From Siphonodentalium dalli (lineage: Eukaryota; Mollusca; Scaphopoda; Gadilida; Siphonodentaliidae), in contig CP136068.1 in NCBI GenBank assembly GCA_032622095.1, forward strand, positions 149,929,365 through 149,993,364: a stretch of 64,000 nt of DNA. The letters run 5' to 3'. The position numbers and the translations under genes are program-made. Below the pieces are notes generated by a model. That model saw only the letters and a list, made by a program, of their open reading frames with translations. It was not told where the DNA came from and ran no database searches. Positions 32,291 to 42,600 of this stretch are shown piece by piece (within the stretch, counting starts at the first letter, position 1; each line of letters starts with the position of its first letter).

Positions 32291-32384
32291 AAATATGGTG
32301 ATGGGTATTTGCAGAATGAGAACCCCAGAGGGTGAATTGGTGATGTTATCGCAGGGTAGCATCACCAACTTCATCCTCTGGGAC

Positions 32385-33450
32385 TAGGCTCCTGCGAATA
32401 TTCGATTCGAGATTCGATTCAAAAGTCAAATTCGATTCGAATTCGAGTCGAAATTGCCAACTCGAAATTTCGAATATACTATGACGGAAAAGTAGGCTGT
32501 TTCAGGACAAGTACACATGTCGACCTTAGCTCTTTGTGGCATTTAATTCCAGAAAATTATGTATATATGCACATTTATATAATTCTTATTGTACATAGCC
32601 AACAATTAGCCACGATAGGACGACTAAATACGTCTGAATTATATAGCTTTAAAATGGTAGCAAAAGCTAGCAGATAGCCAATGGGCCGACGACGCAGTAA
32701 ATTATAATAGCTATGAGACTGGGCTACTGATAGCGTTATCCATCGTCTATTCGATTCCGCGTTATGTAATATGGGTGAGAATGTAAACAACACATGTTCC
32801 TGGTGTCGAAAAGTGCATTTTGGCACTGTTCTCTTTTGAAGTTGACTTTCAGAGTTTTCTTTTACAATGGACAAAATGTCGTCCATCATTCATGTTTATT
32901 TTAAACATGATAAAGCTGCAGGCACGTGTGATGAATGCAACATGCGTGGTGTATAAATCGCAAGCATCTGGGACAATGACCCATCTATGGAATCATCTGT
33001 TCAAGAAGCATCAACCAATACATGAAGAGGCTACACTGCGACTGTTGTTGCGTCTTCAAGTTTATAACAACGGGTGTTTCCGAATGCCGATTTGCAATTT
33101 TGCATGCAAACTGTAGAAATTTTGTGTGATTTTAGTTTGATAATCCGTTTAGTGGTAATATATTAATCGTTGTGATGGCCGCATGGACGTTTTAATCTGC
33201 TTTGTTTTCATTACAATTATAAATTGAAGTTAATAGTATATCAAACGACGGTTTATCGCCACATAAGTTCTGATGGAACTTCATGCATGTAGTTCATAGA
33301 ACGTACGTTTCACAAATAATCTAATCGTTGACAAAACATACCTAATTGAGAATGCAACACACAGATATGATTCGATTCGATATTCGATTCGATTTCATGA
33401 ATTCGATTCGATATTCGATTCGATCAAAATATCCAATTCGCAGGACCCTA
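32385..33450. mobile_element. hAT-type element P with BED zinc-finger remnant
   Basis: TSD TCTGGGAC at 32377-32384 and 33451-33458. Ends TAGGCTCCTGCGAATATTCG and CCAATTCGCAGGACCCTA (one-base offset in the TIR). Both subterminal regions are dense in ATTCGATTCGA repeats, as expected of hAT transposase binding clusters. An 8-bp TSD, a TAGG end and a BED finger together support hAT. Too short to encode a whole transposase. Confidence 0.85.
32867..33011 (+). pseudogene. BED-type zinc finger fragment of a hAT transposase, frameshifted
   Basis: From the ATG at 32867 the frame gives MDKMSSIIHVYF, then a Cys-x2-Cys pair (TCDECN) and stops at TAA 32954-32956. The adjacent frame from 32952 continues YKSQASGTMTHLWNHLFKKH, with the spaced His residues (HLWNHLFKKH). 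Cys-x2-Cys followed by a His cluster about 23 residues later is the BED finger layout, which in hAT transposases lies at the N-terminus and binds DNA. The frameshift between the Cys and His halves, and the absence of the catalytic and dimerisation regions, mark it as dead. The family call rests on the pattern plus the hAT ends around it. Confidence 0.6.
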
Positions 33451-33691
33451 TCTGGGACCTCATCTATGGGTGACTTAGACGCAGCTTTAAGTTCCCAGAT
33501 GGTGAAGATGTTGATGTGCACCCATTGGGCACCTCGATTATGCATTGTGTTGTCTGCCAAACATTTTTCATTTTCTTTCTTAGATCAGTTTCTCTTTAAA
33601 AAACCTAAAAAAAACTTGTTTATTTGATAATAAAGATACTTTCCAGAGAAGATGAGGCCATGCAGAATGAGGTCCCCAGAAAATGAATTTG

Positions 33692-33882
33692 CCAGTGCAT
33701 TCTCTTATATATGCTAGTCTCCAATAAGGAGAATTCACTGGCTTACAAGGTCAAGGGATATATTTTTATGCCAATTCGCTTATATATAGCAGGCTCCCTA
33801 TGGGAGACTCGCAAATATAAGAAAATGCATTTGCATAGGGTTATCGCAAAATTTCAGGAAGGTCCAGTCATGGAAAGGTTAA
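33692..33882. mobile_element. family C MITE, left end missing, copy C7
   Basis: Begins in the first hairpin (GCCAGTGCATTCTCTTATAT), joined directly to B6. Both hairpins are damaged. The right end GTCCAGTCATGGAAAGG-TTAA is intact (TTAA 33879-33882). Confidence 0.75.
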
Positions 33883-34151
33883 ATACGCTTTAGCTTCAAA
33901 ACACACCATAATTGTATGTCATTTTCTTGTGGAAATATGGGATAGCCTAAAATTATCATATGGTAATTAGCAGTCTAAGATAACTACAGATCCAAATATT
34001 AATAGTGGGTCTGATTACTTGCTGTAGACTTTCTATTTCTCCGAACCACAGATTAAAAGTGCCCAATCGAAGCAATGAACATAACGCGATGTGACGTAAT
34101 TTGGACACTTCCAGGAAATGACATTTCCATGAGACAATGATAGACCCAGTA

Positions 34152-34266
34152 CAATAATGCTGAGAGCTTTCCGATGAATGGCAACAAGCCATATTTCCGA
34201 CTAAATCCTGAAAAGTTACCCATAATTCTGCTGTGGTTAAGAAGTTGATTAATTAGAGCATTACTG
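34152..34266. mobile_element. family A MITE with left arm almost wholly deleted, copy A12
   Basis: TA, then CAATAATGC, then directly TGAGAGCTTTCCGATG and the full right arm ending GAGCATTACTG before TA. Only the first nine bases of the left arm remain. Confidence 0.8.
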
Positions 34267-34544
34267 TATGTCAGTATGATCCTAACTGTATGTTTACACA
34301 GACTGGGTAATTGATAAATGGCTCTTCTAGATTAAATTGAAGAGCTCTTATGGCTCCCTTAGAGTGCATGATTTTCTCATAAATTAAACAAATCGTCTTA
34401 TTAGCTGAACACATCTCCGCAAATGAACCAATGGGAATATGTAATCTACCATTCAGTGAGTAATTAGTTACTTAAGAATTAATCAACTTACAAAAATCAC
34501 CCACAAAGTAATTACTCATACTACTGAAAATGAGTCAAGAAGTT

Positions 34545-34911
34545 GGCCGCAAATAGTGTATGTCATTTACAGAATGAGGTCCACAGAGGGTGAATTTAGT
34601 GATGCTATCCTGGACTAGCATCACCAAATTCACCCTCAGGGGATCTCATTCTGCTTTGGTCTCATCTTCTGGGAAGTATCTATAGTCTAAAATTAACACT
34701 GTTTTTAGTTACTTTTTCCCTTTTGTTCAGTTTCTATATCCCCTAATTTGCAGAAGCTAAAATGGATAATCGAGGTGACTAATGGGTGAACATCACCAAC
34801 TGGAGAAATTCAATCTGAACCTACATGTAGGTTTCCCATAGCAGTTGAGGCAAAAGCAGAATGAGGTTCTCAGATGGTGAATTTGGTATTCTAGCCCACA
34901 GTGAGTCAAGA
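34545..34911. mobile_element. family B long-form MITE, right end truncated, copy B7
   Basis: Left end GGCCGCAAATAGTGTATGTC, left palindrome, full central segment, then the right palindrome stops half-way (CTAGCCCACA). A 14-bp direct repeat TGAGTCAAGAAGTT abuts both limits (34531-34544, 34912-34925). Confidence 0.7.
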
Positions 34912-34925
34912 AGTTTTAAGCCAGA

Positions 34926-35482
34926 GGTAATCTTGCAGGAAGACAAATGTGCAAAGCAATAAATATCTTACCATATAATTAATATCTTACCATATAATTA
35001 ATCTTTCTTGGCCTAGAATCTGGCTGTTGTAAAGAACAGAACTGCTGCTTGGTATATCATGATCTGTTGCCAAGGTTACAGCTGTGTAAGAATCCTTAGA
35101 GCCACATGTGCTGTGAGAATTTTAACATTTCTTTGTGACCTGTAAAGTGTACAGCAGATTGCAATTATTAACATGAGTTAAGATGGGTTCATTTATAATG
35201 CTAAATCAGTGGAATTTTTAACCTTTTTACACTGATATCGGATGTTTAAATGCTTTTTATTTGTATTAAGTTATCACTATAGATTATAATTAATAACTTT
35301 GAATTTTCAATTGTTTAAAGACATGACACAGGGACCAGTCGAGAATATTAGAATTAGGAGAAGCCACTTCTCCCTATTAGATTATTAGATAAGAATGGAC
35401 TATTATCAGAGAGAAGTCATGAAGGCTGTAGTTCGGAGTTATTCTTTAGCATCTCAGCCTTTCTGTGATTTATTAAGTAATT
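34926..35482. other. no gene; fragment of an L-type hAT end
   Basis: A small 18-bp tandem (atatcttaccatataatta) lies at 34967-35003. At 35339 CAGGGACCAGTCGAGAAT resembles the L1 end, followed by gagaagccacttctccct. The text to 35475 also resembles 44225-44370 and 46868-46975. Nothing coding. Confidence 0.45.
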
Positions 35483-36373
35483 GTGACCCGCCATATCAAA
35501 TCCAGTCGTAAGTGGGATTTAAAAATTTTTTTTACCCTGTGCCAATGCATTCTCTTATATATGCGGGTCGACCTATAAGAGAATGCATTGGCCTAACGAT
35601 TTTAATAAAAAAAAATTGTATTCTTTAACAATTTTATAATTTCACCCATACAGAGCCCCAGACAAACATGAGCAGATGACACTCTTCTATATGCTTCTAT
35701 AGGAATCAGGGAGCTAAATGTGTTCTAGAGTAGGGGAGCGAGTACACCGTGGAACCCTAAAGGTGAAGGTAACTGAAGAATGACCTTCACCTGATACATG
35801 CGACACGTTAAAGGATGACATCGCGTTTATTTGATTTGTACATAATATCTAAATAATTTAAACTGGTGAATGAATGGGGGAATGGATTTTTGTGAGCGGG
35901 AAATTTATTTAACTAGCTGCTGTAGTTCTGGATTTTTCCAGATCAAATTTGGCTGTGTGATAGCCCCATCGTACACTTGGGGATTTATTTTTAAAAGTAA
36001 ACACATGACCTATGATTTTTCTTGCATTTTCGTGATCAACTGGTGTCAATCTAGCTGGGTAAACATCACTGGTATGGCCTGCAGGCTTCAATTCAGTGAA
36101 TTTGGCGGAAACATTAACACTGTCGCCTATGGGAAACCATTTAGTTCAGTGATTCCTATATATGTGTGCGGCTCCCTGCAGGGTAATGGATGTTTTTTTA
36201 TTTTATGTCCTAAAAATTTTAAGAAACATTTATTTTAAAAAAATGATAAAAAATTGTTAGGCCAATGCATTCTCTTATATATGCGAGACGACCATAGGTA
36301 ATATATAAGAGAATGCATTGCCACAGGGTAAAAAAATCCCGACTTACGACTGGATTTGATATGGCGGGGTCAC
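35483..36373. mobile_element. family G TIR element with nested F2, copy G2
   Basis: GTGACCCGCCATATC ... GATATGGCGGGGTCAC with AATT duplicated at 35479-35482 and 36374-36377. Inner hairpins CCAATGCATTCTCTTATAT at both ends. The interior matches G1 in reverse (caaacatgagcagatgacac, ccctgcagggtaatggatg). Without F2 it would be about 430 bp, like G1. Confidence 0.85.
35702..36156. mobile_element. family F TIR element nested in G2, copy F2
   Basis: GGAATCAGGGAGCTAAATG ... CATTTAGTTCAGTGATTCC, 455 bp, TATA duplicated at 35698-35701 and 36157-36160. G1 keeps the unoccupied sequence (reverse of cacatatataaaagc), so the 4-bp TSD is read directly. A longer open frame than in F1 runs through it, but the differences from F1 do not show coding constraint by eye. 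Confidence 0.88.
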
Positions 36374-37322
36374 AATTATGCAATACAACAGTCCATTTAT
36401 AATTTATAATTTATATAAGGCATGAATTGAGTGTGATTATTTGATCTGGAGCTCTGCCTCATTCACCTTGTGATCCCATGCAGGTGTGTCAACACAGAAG
36501 CAGAATATCATGCCATTATAATAAATAGGTACCCTGCTGGACAAAACAAGTGTCCACTTAACCCCGGTGCGGTTAGCATTGCCACCATGGCTGAAATGCA
36601 ACTACACCGCGGCTCCACCGGGTAACTACAGTTGGAGAGCGGTGTACTTGCCATTCGGCCATGGTGTAGTTGCCGCAGTGTGCGTTCATTAAACTGAAAA
36701 AGGACGATATAAACCAGAAATCTAACCATGGTGTACATGCCATTCAGCCCCGTTGTAGTTGCCTTTCGGCCATGGTGTACTTCCGTTCGGCTGCAGTGTA
36801 CTTCCCTAGAACAAGAAGTTAACCCATGGCTGAGTCAAAACAGTATACCACCCCCCCCCCCCCCCCCATGACATTTTTCACATAGATTCAGATTGCAAGT
36901 TCAAATCTTCTTCTATCTTCTGAAGATATTTAGCAGAAAATTTATTCTAGGACTGACAGTGAAATGTCCCAACAAATTCACAAAAAATACATTATCGCCT
37001 GTTAAGAAGTCTACATCACCAACGAGGAGATATTATCTGATTTCTCGAGATTACAATGAAACCTCATAGGTATAACTTCAAATAGGTATTCTCAAGTATC
37101 GCTGAATTTCAATTCTGCAAATTAAATTTGCTTCCTATGGGGAAACCAGATAAATGTTTGCTGCTGTCAATGCTGGAATTGAGTGATATTATTTGGTCTG
37201 GAGACCCAGGCAGGATGACACAGTAAAGGCTCTGCCTTGTTTCCCTTGTGGTCCCGTTCAGGTGTTTCAAACACAGAAGAGTGACATCGGTTGGATCAAA
37301 TCATATCAACAGATGTCACCTG
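36374..37322. repeat. no gene; small minisatellite and a C-run
   Basis: 36590-36800 holds imperfect copies of a roughly 22-28 bp unit (CCATGGTGTAGTTGCC.TTCGGC and variants with tacttgccattcgg). A C-run of about 17 lies at 36850. Around 36430-36490 and 37190-37270 the words tggtctggagaccc / gatctggagctctgcc and caggtgtgtcaacacagaag / caggtgtttcaaacacagaag indicate a diverged duplication. Confidence 0.6.
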
Positions 37323-37464
37323 CAGGCTTCAAAATACATGTGTATGGTGCCAGACATTTGCAGAATGATGTCCCCAGAGGATGAATTTTGGTGCTACATG
37401 TACATGTAATTCACCCTCTGAAGACCTCACTCTGCAAATTTTCAGCACCAAATTGTGAGGCCTG
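37323..37464. mobile_element. family B short palindrome, copy B8
   Basis: CAGGCTTCAAAATAC ... GAGGCCTG with arms TTTGCAGAATGATGTCCCC / GAAGACCTCACTCTGCAAA. The centre is replaced by acatgtacatgt. 142 bp. Its right edge overlaps the target site of Q1. Confidence 0.65.
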
Positions 37465-37469
37465 GTCAC

Positions 37470-37954
37470 CAGGGTCCGCGCTGGACCGAAATTTACTTTT
37501 GCCAAATAATTTGCCATAAGAAAATATTTTTTGCCAAATTATATTAGCATTTGCCAAATGATAGTATCATTTTCTGCAACATTAATTATTGTTTCGACAC
37601 TCGCGGTTTTAACGACTTTTGATATCGATAGAAAAGCAGTTAGTTATAAATAATTAATTATACTCTCTATTGTGGTTTATCATAAAACAATAAGCCAATC
37701 ACTGAACAATACAACGGTAGAAGGGTTGCTAAGTCGTGTTAACTTTTCCTAAACCTTATAAAACATCACAAATATAATTATGTTATAAGAGTTTCCTGAA
37801 AAAAAAAAATGGTATTGATTGACCAATATTGTTCAAATTGCTTGAGGAATTAAAAAGTGACTTGCCAAAACTTTTGCCAAATGAAAATATTTTTTGCCAA
37901 ATGTGAATTATTTTTGCCATTTGGCAAATTTGGCAAGTGGCAGCGCGAACCCTG
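37470..37954. mobile_element. family Q hAT-like MITE, copy Q1
   Basis: CAGGGTCCGCGCTGG ... CAGCGCGAACCCTG with TSD CTGGTCAC (37462-37469, 37955-37962). 485 bp. Clusters of TTTTGCCAAA lie within about 100 bp of each end, a plausible transposase-binding array. Non-coding. Confidence 0.88.
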
Positions 37955-37962
37955 CTGGTCAC

Positions 37963-38542
37963 GCTCAAGACACCAACTTGTTCCCCAGTCTCTTTAAAAA
38001 GCCGACGAAAATCCTATATCGGAAATACGTCTCAAGAAGTGTCCATAATATTTCATTTCCATGAGTACGCGGCATTCCCAACATGACGTAATAAGCCATT
38101 TCCAAATATGGAGTGCATTCTTTGCATAGTAAATGTTTGTGAGAATCGTAGTATTTAGAAATAGTTATAAATACAACTAGATATGAAAGAATAATCAGTC
38201 ACAAATATTTATGACTGACAAAAAAACATGAAGATGTTGTCTCCTATATTGCAATGAGTGAAATGAATTATGGATATATCTCCTGTTTTCAGTTTTCCAA
38301 CAATAATTGAGTTTGACAATGCCTGGAAAAACATGTCATTGACCTCTGATCTCTGATGTGATCTGCTATGCCATAAACCAATGAAATGCCACTCTCCAAT
38401 GAAATGGAGGGAATCCCTTCACACAGAACCAGTTTTAATAGATAGTTTTAGCAACATAATTCCAATAGAGGATTGTCATCTTGTTCCCATATCGTATGGA
38501 AGCCACTTGCAATTGGAGCAAAGAGAATATACTCTTTCAATC
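37963..38542. other. no gene recognised
   Basis: A 61-codon frame at 38381-38566 has no motif. No repeat was found. Confidence 0.4.
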
Positions 38543-39030
38543 CGTTCTTTACTAAATACTAATTGACAAGTTAAGTTCCCATTGGAAATGTTCAGAAAAT
38601 AAGTTTTAAAAAAAACATTTTATATATACAGTAATGCTCTATGTAATCGACTCTTTAACCACAGCAGAATTATGGGTAACTTTTCAGGATTTAGTCGGAA
38701 ATATGGCTTGTTGCCATTCATCGGAAAGCTCTCCCTGAGACCTTTCCGATGAATGCCAACAAGCCATATTTCCGACTAAATCCTGAAAAGTTACCCATAA
38801 TTCTGCTGTGGTTAAAGAGTTGATTACTTAGAGCATTACTGTAGTTGTTTTGTTTGACTTATTATCTGAACATTTCCAAGCAATGGACAGGAATCCTCCA
38901 CTTATAATATCTGTTTTTCTGCCTGCTGTCTGCTTATATTTCTTGAAAATCCCTCCAGATGAATAATAGGCTATTCCAATACATACTTTTGTAACTGATG
39001 GGAGAATCCATTTAGTATAGAAAGGGTTAA
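38543..39030. mobile_element. family D TTAA element, copy D2, with nested A13
   Basis: The left end is degraded (ccgttctttactaaatac). The interior has CATTGGAAATGTTCAGAAAA and its inverted partner TTATCTGAACATTTCC. The right end is CCATTTAGTATAGAAAGGG-TTAA (39027-39030). The part after A13 matches D1 (cctccagatgaataataggc). Confidence 0.7.
38639..38841. mobile_element. family A palindromic MITE, copy A13
   Basis: TA-flanked (38637-38638, 38842-38843), both arms present, centre CTCTCCCTGAGA. Inserted in D2. Confidence 0.9.
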
Positions 39031-39089
39031 TCATTCAGCTGAGTATAGATATGAGGAATGACTGTTGATACTGCAGTGTTCCATGGAGT

Positions 39090-39532
39090 CAAACCTGCAA
39101 ATAGTGTCATTTGCAGAATGAGGTCCTCAGAGGATGAATTTAGTGATGCTTAAGCTACATGTATCCCACACAGCGGGCTAGCATCACAAAATTCACCCTC
39201 TGTGGACCTCATTCTGCTTAGGCCTTATCTTCTGTGAAGAATCTATAGTCTCAAATTAACATTGTATTAGTTACTTTTTCCCTTCTGGGAAGTTTCTATA
39301 TTCCCTATTTTCAGAAGATAAAAAGCATAATCGGGGTGACTTAGGGTGAACATCACCAAATTCTACTGGGGAAAATCAATCTGATCCTAGGTCTCTGATA
39401 GCAGTCGAGGCCTAAGCAGAATGAGATTCCCAGAGGGGGAATTTGCTGATGCTAGCCTGCCTTGCACCAAATTCACCCTCTGGGGACCTCGAGATCATTC
39501 TTCAAATGACAGACACACTATTTGCAGGTTTG
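39090..39532. mobile_element. family B long-form MITE, complete, copy B9
   Basis: CAAACCTGCAAATAGTG ... ACACTATTTGCAGGTTTG with an exact 8-bp TSD CATGGAGT (39082-39089, 39533-39540). 443 bp. Palindromes at both ends and the usual central segment (cctatttt.cagaagataaaa, tcctaggtctctgatagcag). The best reference for the long form. Confidence 0.92.
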
Positions 39533-40107
39533 CATGGAGTCTATGGATGCAAGTTGGTTTGACATTTTATGTGAACGCTTCTTAAATGGAAACCTTTCTA
39601 AAACTCCGGATGCCATTCAGTCGGAGATATCAAAGGTTTGGATTGACTGTGGCCATTATGCATTACATGAACATAAAACAAGAGGTGTGGTCCAGTCAGA
39701 CTGTTGGCATCACATCAAACACATTTAATATCTCTATTTTGTCAGCTCCATGTGAGTTACCAAACTCCATACAGCGCCCTCTACCCTATCACTGGGATAT
39801 ATCACTGCCACAATGAGTGTACTTTGCAGATGATAAATCTATTTTTACATATCATCCCGGAACTGTATTTACTACTATTTAGTCACCTATTATCTTGTTT
39901 TGACCACCAATTTTTTATAAAGTTTGCAATAATGTTAATTCTTTTGGTATTGATAAGAACAATATGAACTGAGCCAGACATAGACAATTTTAATCCTAAA
40001 ACATAAGAACTAAAAACACCTAAGAATTCCTTACCAATTAATGTCATTATGGCAGTGGTATCTCAGTGTGGGAGATAAATTAACTCTGCCTGGAGTTTGG
40101 TGAGTTA
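39533..40107 (+). other. 68-codon open frame, possible exon, unproven; otherwise empty
   Basis: The frame 39522-39728 starts in the end of B9, but residues from about 39548 look protein-like (SWFDILCERFLNGNLSKTP ... QSEISKVWIDCGHYALHEHK). The composition is balanced, and no homologue comes to mind. It may be chance or a relic. The remainder to 40107 shows nothing. Confidence 0.2.
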
Positions 40108-40320
40108 CAGTAATGCCCTAAATAATCGACTCCTTAACCACAGCAGAATTATGGGTAACTTTTCAGGATTTAGTCGGAAATATGGCTTGTTGCCATTCAT
40201 CGGAAAGCTCTCTCTGAGGGCTTTCTGATGAATGGCAGCAAGCCATATTTCCGAATAAATCCTGAAAAATTTCCCATAATTCTGCTGTGGTTTTGGGGTA
40301 GATTATTTAGGACATTACTG
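40108..40320. mobile_element. family A palindromic MITE, copy A14
   Basis: 213 bp with TA on both sides. The arms are less well matched than in other copies (GTTTTGGGGTAGATTATTTAGG on the right). Centre CTCTCTCTGAGGG. Confidence 0.88.
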
Positions 40321-40822
40321 TATATAGGTACATGTATAATTTAATCACAAGCTTTCAATTCTCAGAATACGTACTATAAAACAATTAGTTGTCTCACAAT
40401 TAACCATTAAGAATATTTCTCAATAACAAGAAATAGACAGCTAGCATTGAGTGATGTCACCACATGTACACTGCATGCCTCAAATATATACTTGAAAACT
40501 ATTTGACACTTTCTAGGATTTAAAAACAGATTTCAATGTTGCATCATATAAATAAATGCCTTCGGTTATGACTGCCATGCTAATAACCATACTGCTAACC
40601 ATCGGTGCACAAGTACGAAAAGAAAGCAACAAGACTTGTGCTAGCATTTGCAAAGAAATAAAATTAATAACAGCCAAAATATATAATTTGTCTTCACCTT
40701 TTCGGCTTTAGCTCATAACTTTAATCGAAACAAATCTGGTAAGATTATCAATGGGCTTTTCAAAGAGACTGCATGAAATATGCAGTGTGCTTTCTGATCA
40801 CTTAAAATCTCTTTAAATTTAA
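40321..40822. other. no gene recognised
   Basis: AT-rich, without a recognisable element. Confidence 0.4.
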
Positions 40823-41044
40823 CCCTTTGAGTGCCAGGCCGATTTTTGTATCAACCCATATACCCTGTGCCAATGCATTCTCTTATATATAAGAGAATGC
40901 ATTGGCCTAACAATTATTATTATTATTTTTTTATTTATTTATTTTTTACAATTTTTAACAATTTTAATATATTTTATTATATTCTTTAACAGACTTATTG
41001 TGTAGGTTTAGGGCCGATTAGATCGGCCCCTGGCACTCAAAGGG
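40823..41044. mobile_element. family I TTAA element with one hairpin, copy I1
   Basis: TTAA (40819-40822) CCCTTTGAGTGCCAGGCCGA ... TCGGCCCCTGGCACTCAAAGGG TTAA (41045-41048). Inside the left end lies one module hairpin without a loop (TTCTCTTATATATAAGAGAA) and ACCCTGTGCC. The right hairpin is missing. Confidence 0.88.
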
Positions 41045-41226
41045 TTAAAGGTCAATGATTCAGTTTGAATACGAAAAATTATATCGCCATTTTAAAACTG
41101 AATATTGCTCATGGTTAATTACTTGATCCCCAATGATTCATTATAACGGTAGTAAGGCTATTCAGCTAATAAATTCAACAAAGCATTGCCAATTTGGAAT
41201 AAAAGTATAGGGTGGAATCATTTTAA

Positions 41227-41475
41227 CCCTTTACCTAACAGAAGGGCCCTGTGCCAATGCATTCTCTTATATATGCGAGTCGACCTAATGTAAGAAAATA
41301 TGGTCGACTCGCATATATAAGAGAATGCATTGGCACAGGGCATAACTGTAACCATCACAATGTGGTCAATGAGCCGGTTCCAATGATATCCATATTTGTA
41401 TGGTTTTATTGAGAAGATATTTTAGGCTGTTGAAGCTTTATTTGGGCGTTTTTGGCCGGTTTGTTGGGTAAAGGG
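41227..41475. mobile_element. family H TTAA element, copy H2
   Basis: TTAA-CCCTTTACCTAACAGAAGG ... TTGTTGGGTAAAGGG-TTAA (41223-41226, 41476-41479). The two hairpins are collapsed into one large hairpin by deletion of the middle (GAGTCGACC...GGTCGACTC around taatgtaagaaaata). Confidence 0.88.
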
Positions 41476-41479
41476 TTAA

Positions 41480-42318
41480 GCAAATAACAGTCAATTGTGG
41501 AACTTTTTGGAACTGCATGTTCATTATCATGACACTGACATATTAATAGATGTTTATATGAAATTCATGAAATGTTTCACCATGTAGGTACATGTACCAG
41601 GAGGTAAATGTGTATCTTTGGAGAGAAATAAGCCACATGTGGCGCTGAATTAGGTACGTCTCTTTAACCACAATTTCAGATGAAAGGTTTCCTCAGAATC
41701 ATCAGAAGCAACTAACATAATCATAACCTCGAACAAGGCTCTAAACATGATATCATATCCGGCATGCAAGCCCCATAGCACCTACAGATAGGATCAAAGA
41801 TATAAGACATCAAAGGAAATACTGTGTATATAACCCCCCATGTATGCAAATCAAGGGGGATAAACTGATTACTGATAATCCAGATGAGAGACTAGATTCA
41901 CAGCTATCAATGAATCGACTCATAATACTGTTAATACTGTTAACCCAATCATTACAAGCTTCTTTGTATCTGCCAACCCATGAATTAGTGATATCAATGG
42001 AGATACGTACATTTATTATATGACTACCACTAATCCCTTACAAATACCACTATTGTTTGGCGATAAATTCCGAACAGTCGGAAAACGCTTGTCTTGTCAT
42101 GAGCCGTATCGGTATTCTATGAATTCCGTATCAGTATCCTTTGAATTCCGTATCAGTATCCCGTGAAATTAGGTCACCGGAAGTTGACGATGTCAGATGA
42201 CTGGGAATGTTCAATGGAGTACTTTTGCCCGGGTGATGACATGGGATGGTGTAACGTAGTAGTTTTGCCCTTTGTGACATGAGATGAACCAAAAATTTGT
42301 CATATAATAAACGCTTTA
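41480..42318. repeat. no gene; repeat U second copy and a 21-bp minisatellite
   Basis: 41927-42017 is repeat U (aagcttctttgtatctgccaa, gatatcaatggagatacg). Near 42105-42170 the unit GAATTCCGTATCAGTATCC is repeated about three times. No coding feature. Confidence 0.5.
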
Positions 42319-42475
42319 TCGGTACAGTGAAGTGATATGGGCTGCAATATCACGTCTCGTTGACGATGTCAGATCGCCGCATCAAACTCGCTGCCTGTGG
42401 CAGCTCGTTTGATACGGCGATCTGACATCGTCATCTCGGCGTGATACTGCAGCCCATATCACTTCACTGTACCGA
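42319..42475. mobile_element. palindromic element S
   Basis: TCGGTACAGTGAAGTGATAT / ATATCACTTCACTGTACCGA at the ends and GACGATGTCAGATCGCCG / CGGCGATCTGACATCGTC inside, centre CTGCCTGTGGCAG. Flanked by TA (42317-42318, 42476-42477). GC-richer than its surroundings. Only copy in the window. Confidence 0.8.
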
Positions 42476-42485
42476 TAACGTGTAT

Positions 42486-42600
42486 ATATCGACTCCTGAA
42501 CCACAGCAGAATTATGGGTAATTTTTCAGGATTTAGTCGGAAATATGGCTTGTTGCCATTCATCGGAAAGCTCGCAGTGAGTCGATTATCCAGTAATGCC
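42486..42600. mobile_element. family A fragment with rearranged right arm, copy A15
   Basis: The left arm runs from ATATCGACTCCTGAACC to the tip GGAAAGCTCGCAGTGAG, then jumps to GAGTCGATTATC and CAGTAATGCC. The left terminus and most of the right arm are missing. Confidence 0.75.

Larger units (their letters stand above)
32291..33691. mobile_element. family B long-form MITE split by hAT element P, copy B6
   Basis: Left part 32291-32384 (GCAGAATGAGAACCCCAGAGG ... CATCCTCTGGGAC). Right part 33459-33691 (the reversed central segment with CACCTCGATTATGCATTGTG and AAGATGAGGCC.TGCAGAATGAGG). Between them lies the 1066-bp hAT element with its TSD. The right palindrome is cut by C7. Confidence 0.8.

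Noticed and set aside
35870-36238. 122-codon frame shared with 21817-22002
   Set aside because: It lies inside the F element and runs over its right end into G; similarity between copies is explained by common origin of the MITE, and F1 has earlier stops.
37315-37472. TSD GTCACC(T/A)G around B8
   Set aside because: The right-hand match uses the first bases of Q1; without Q1 only five bases agree.
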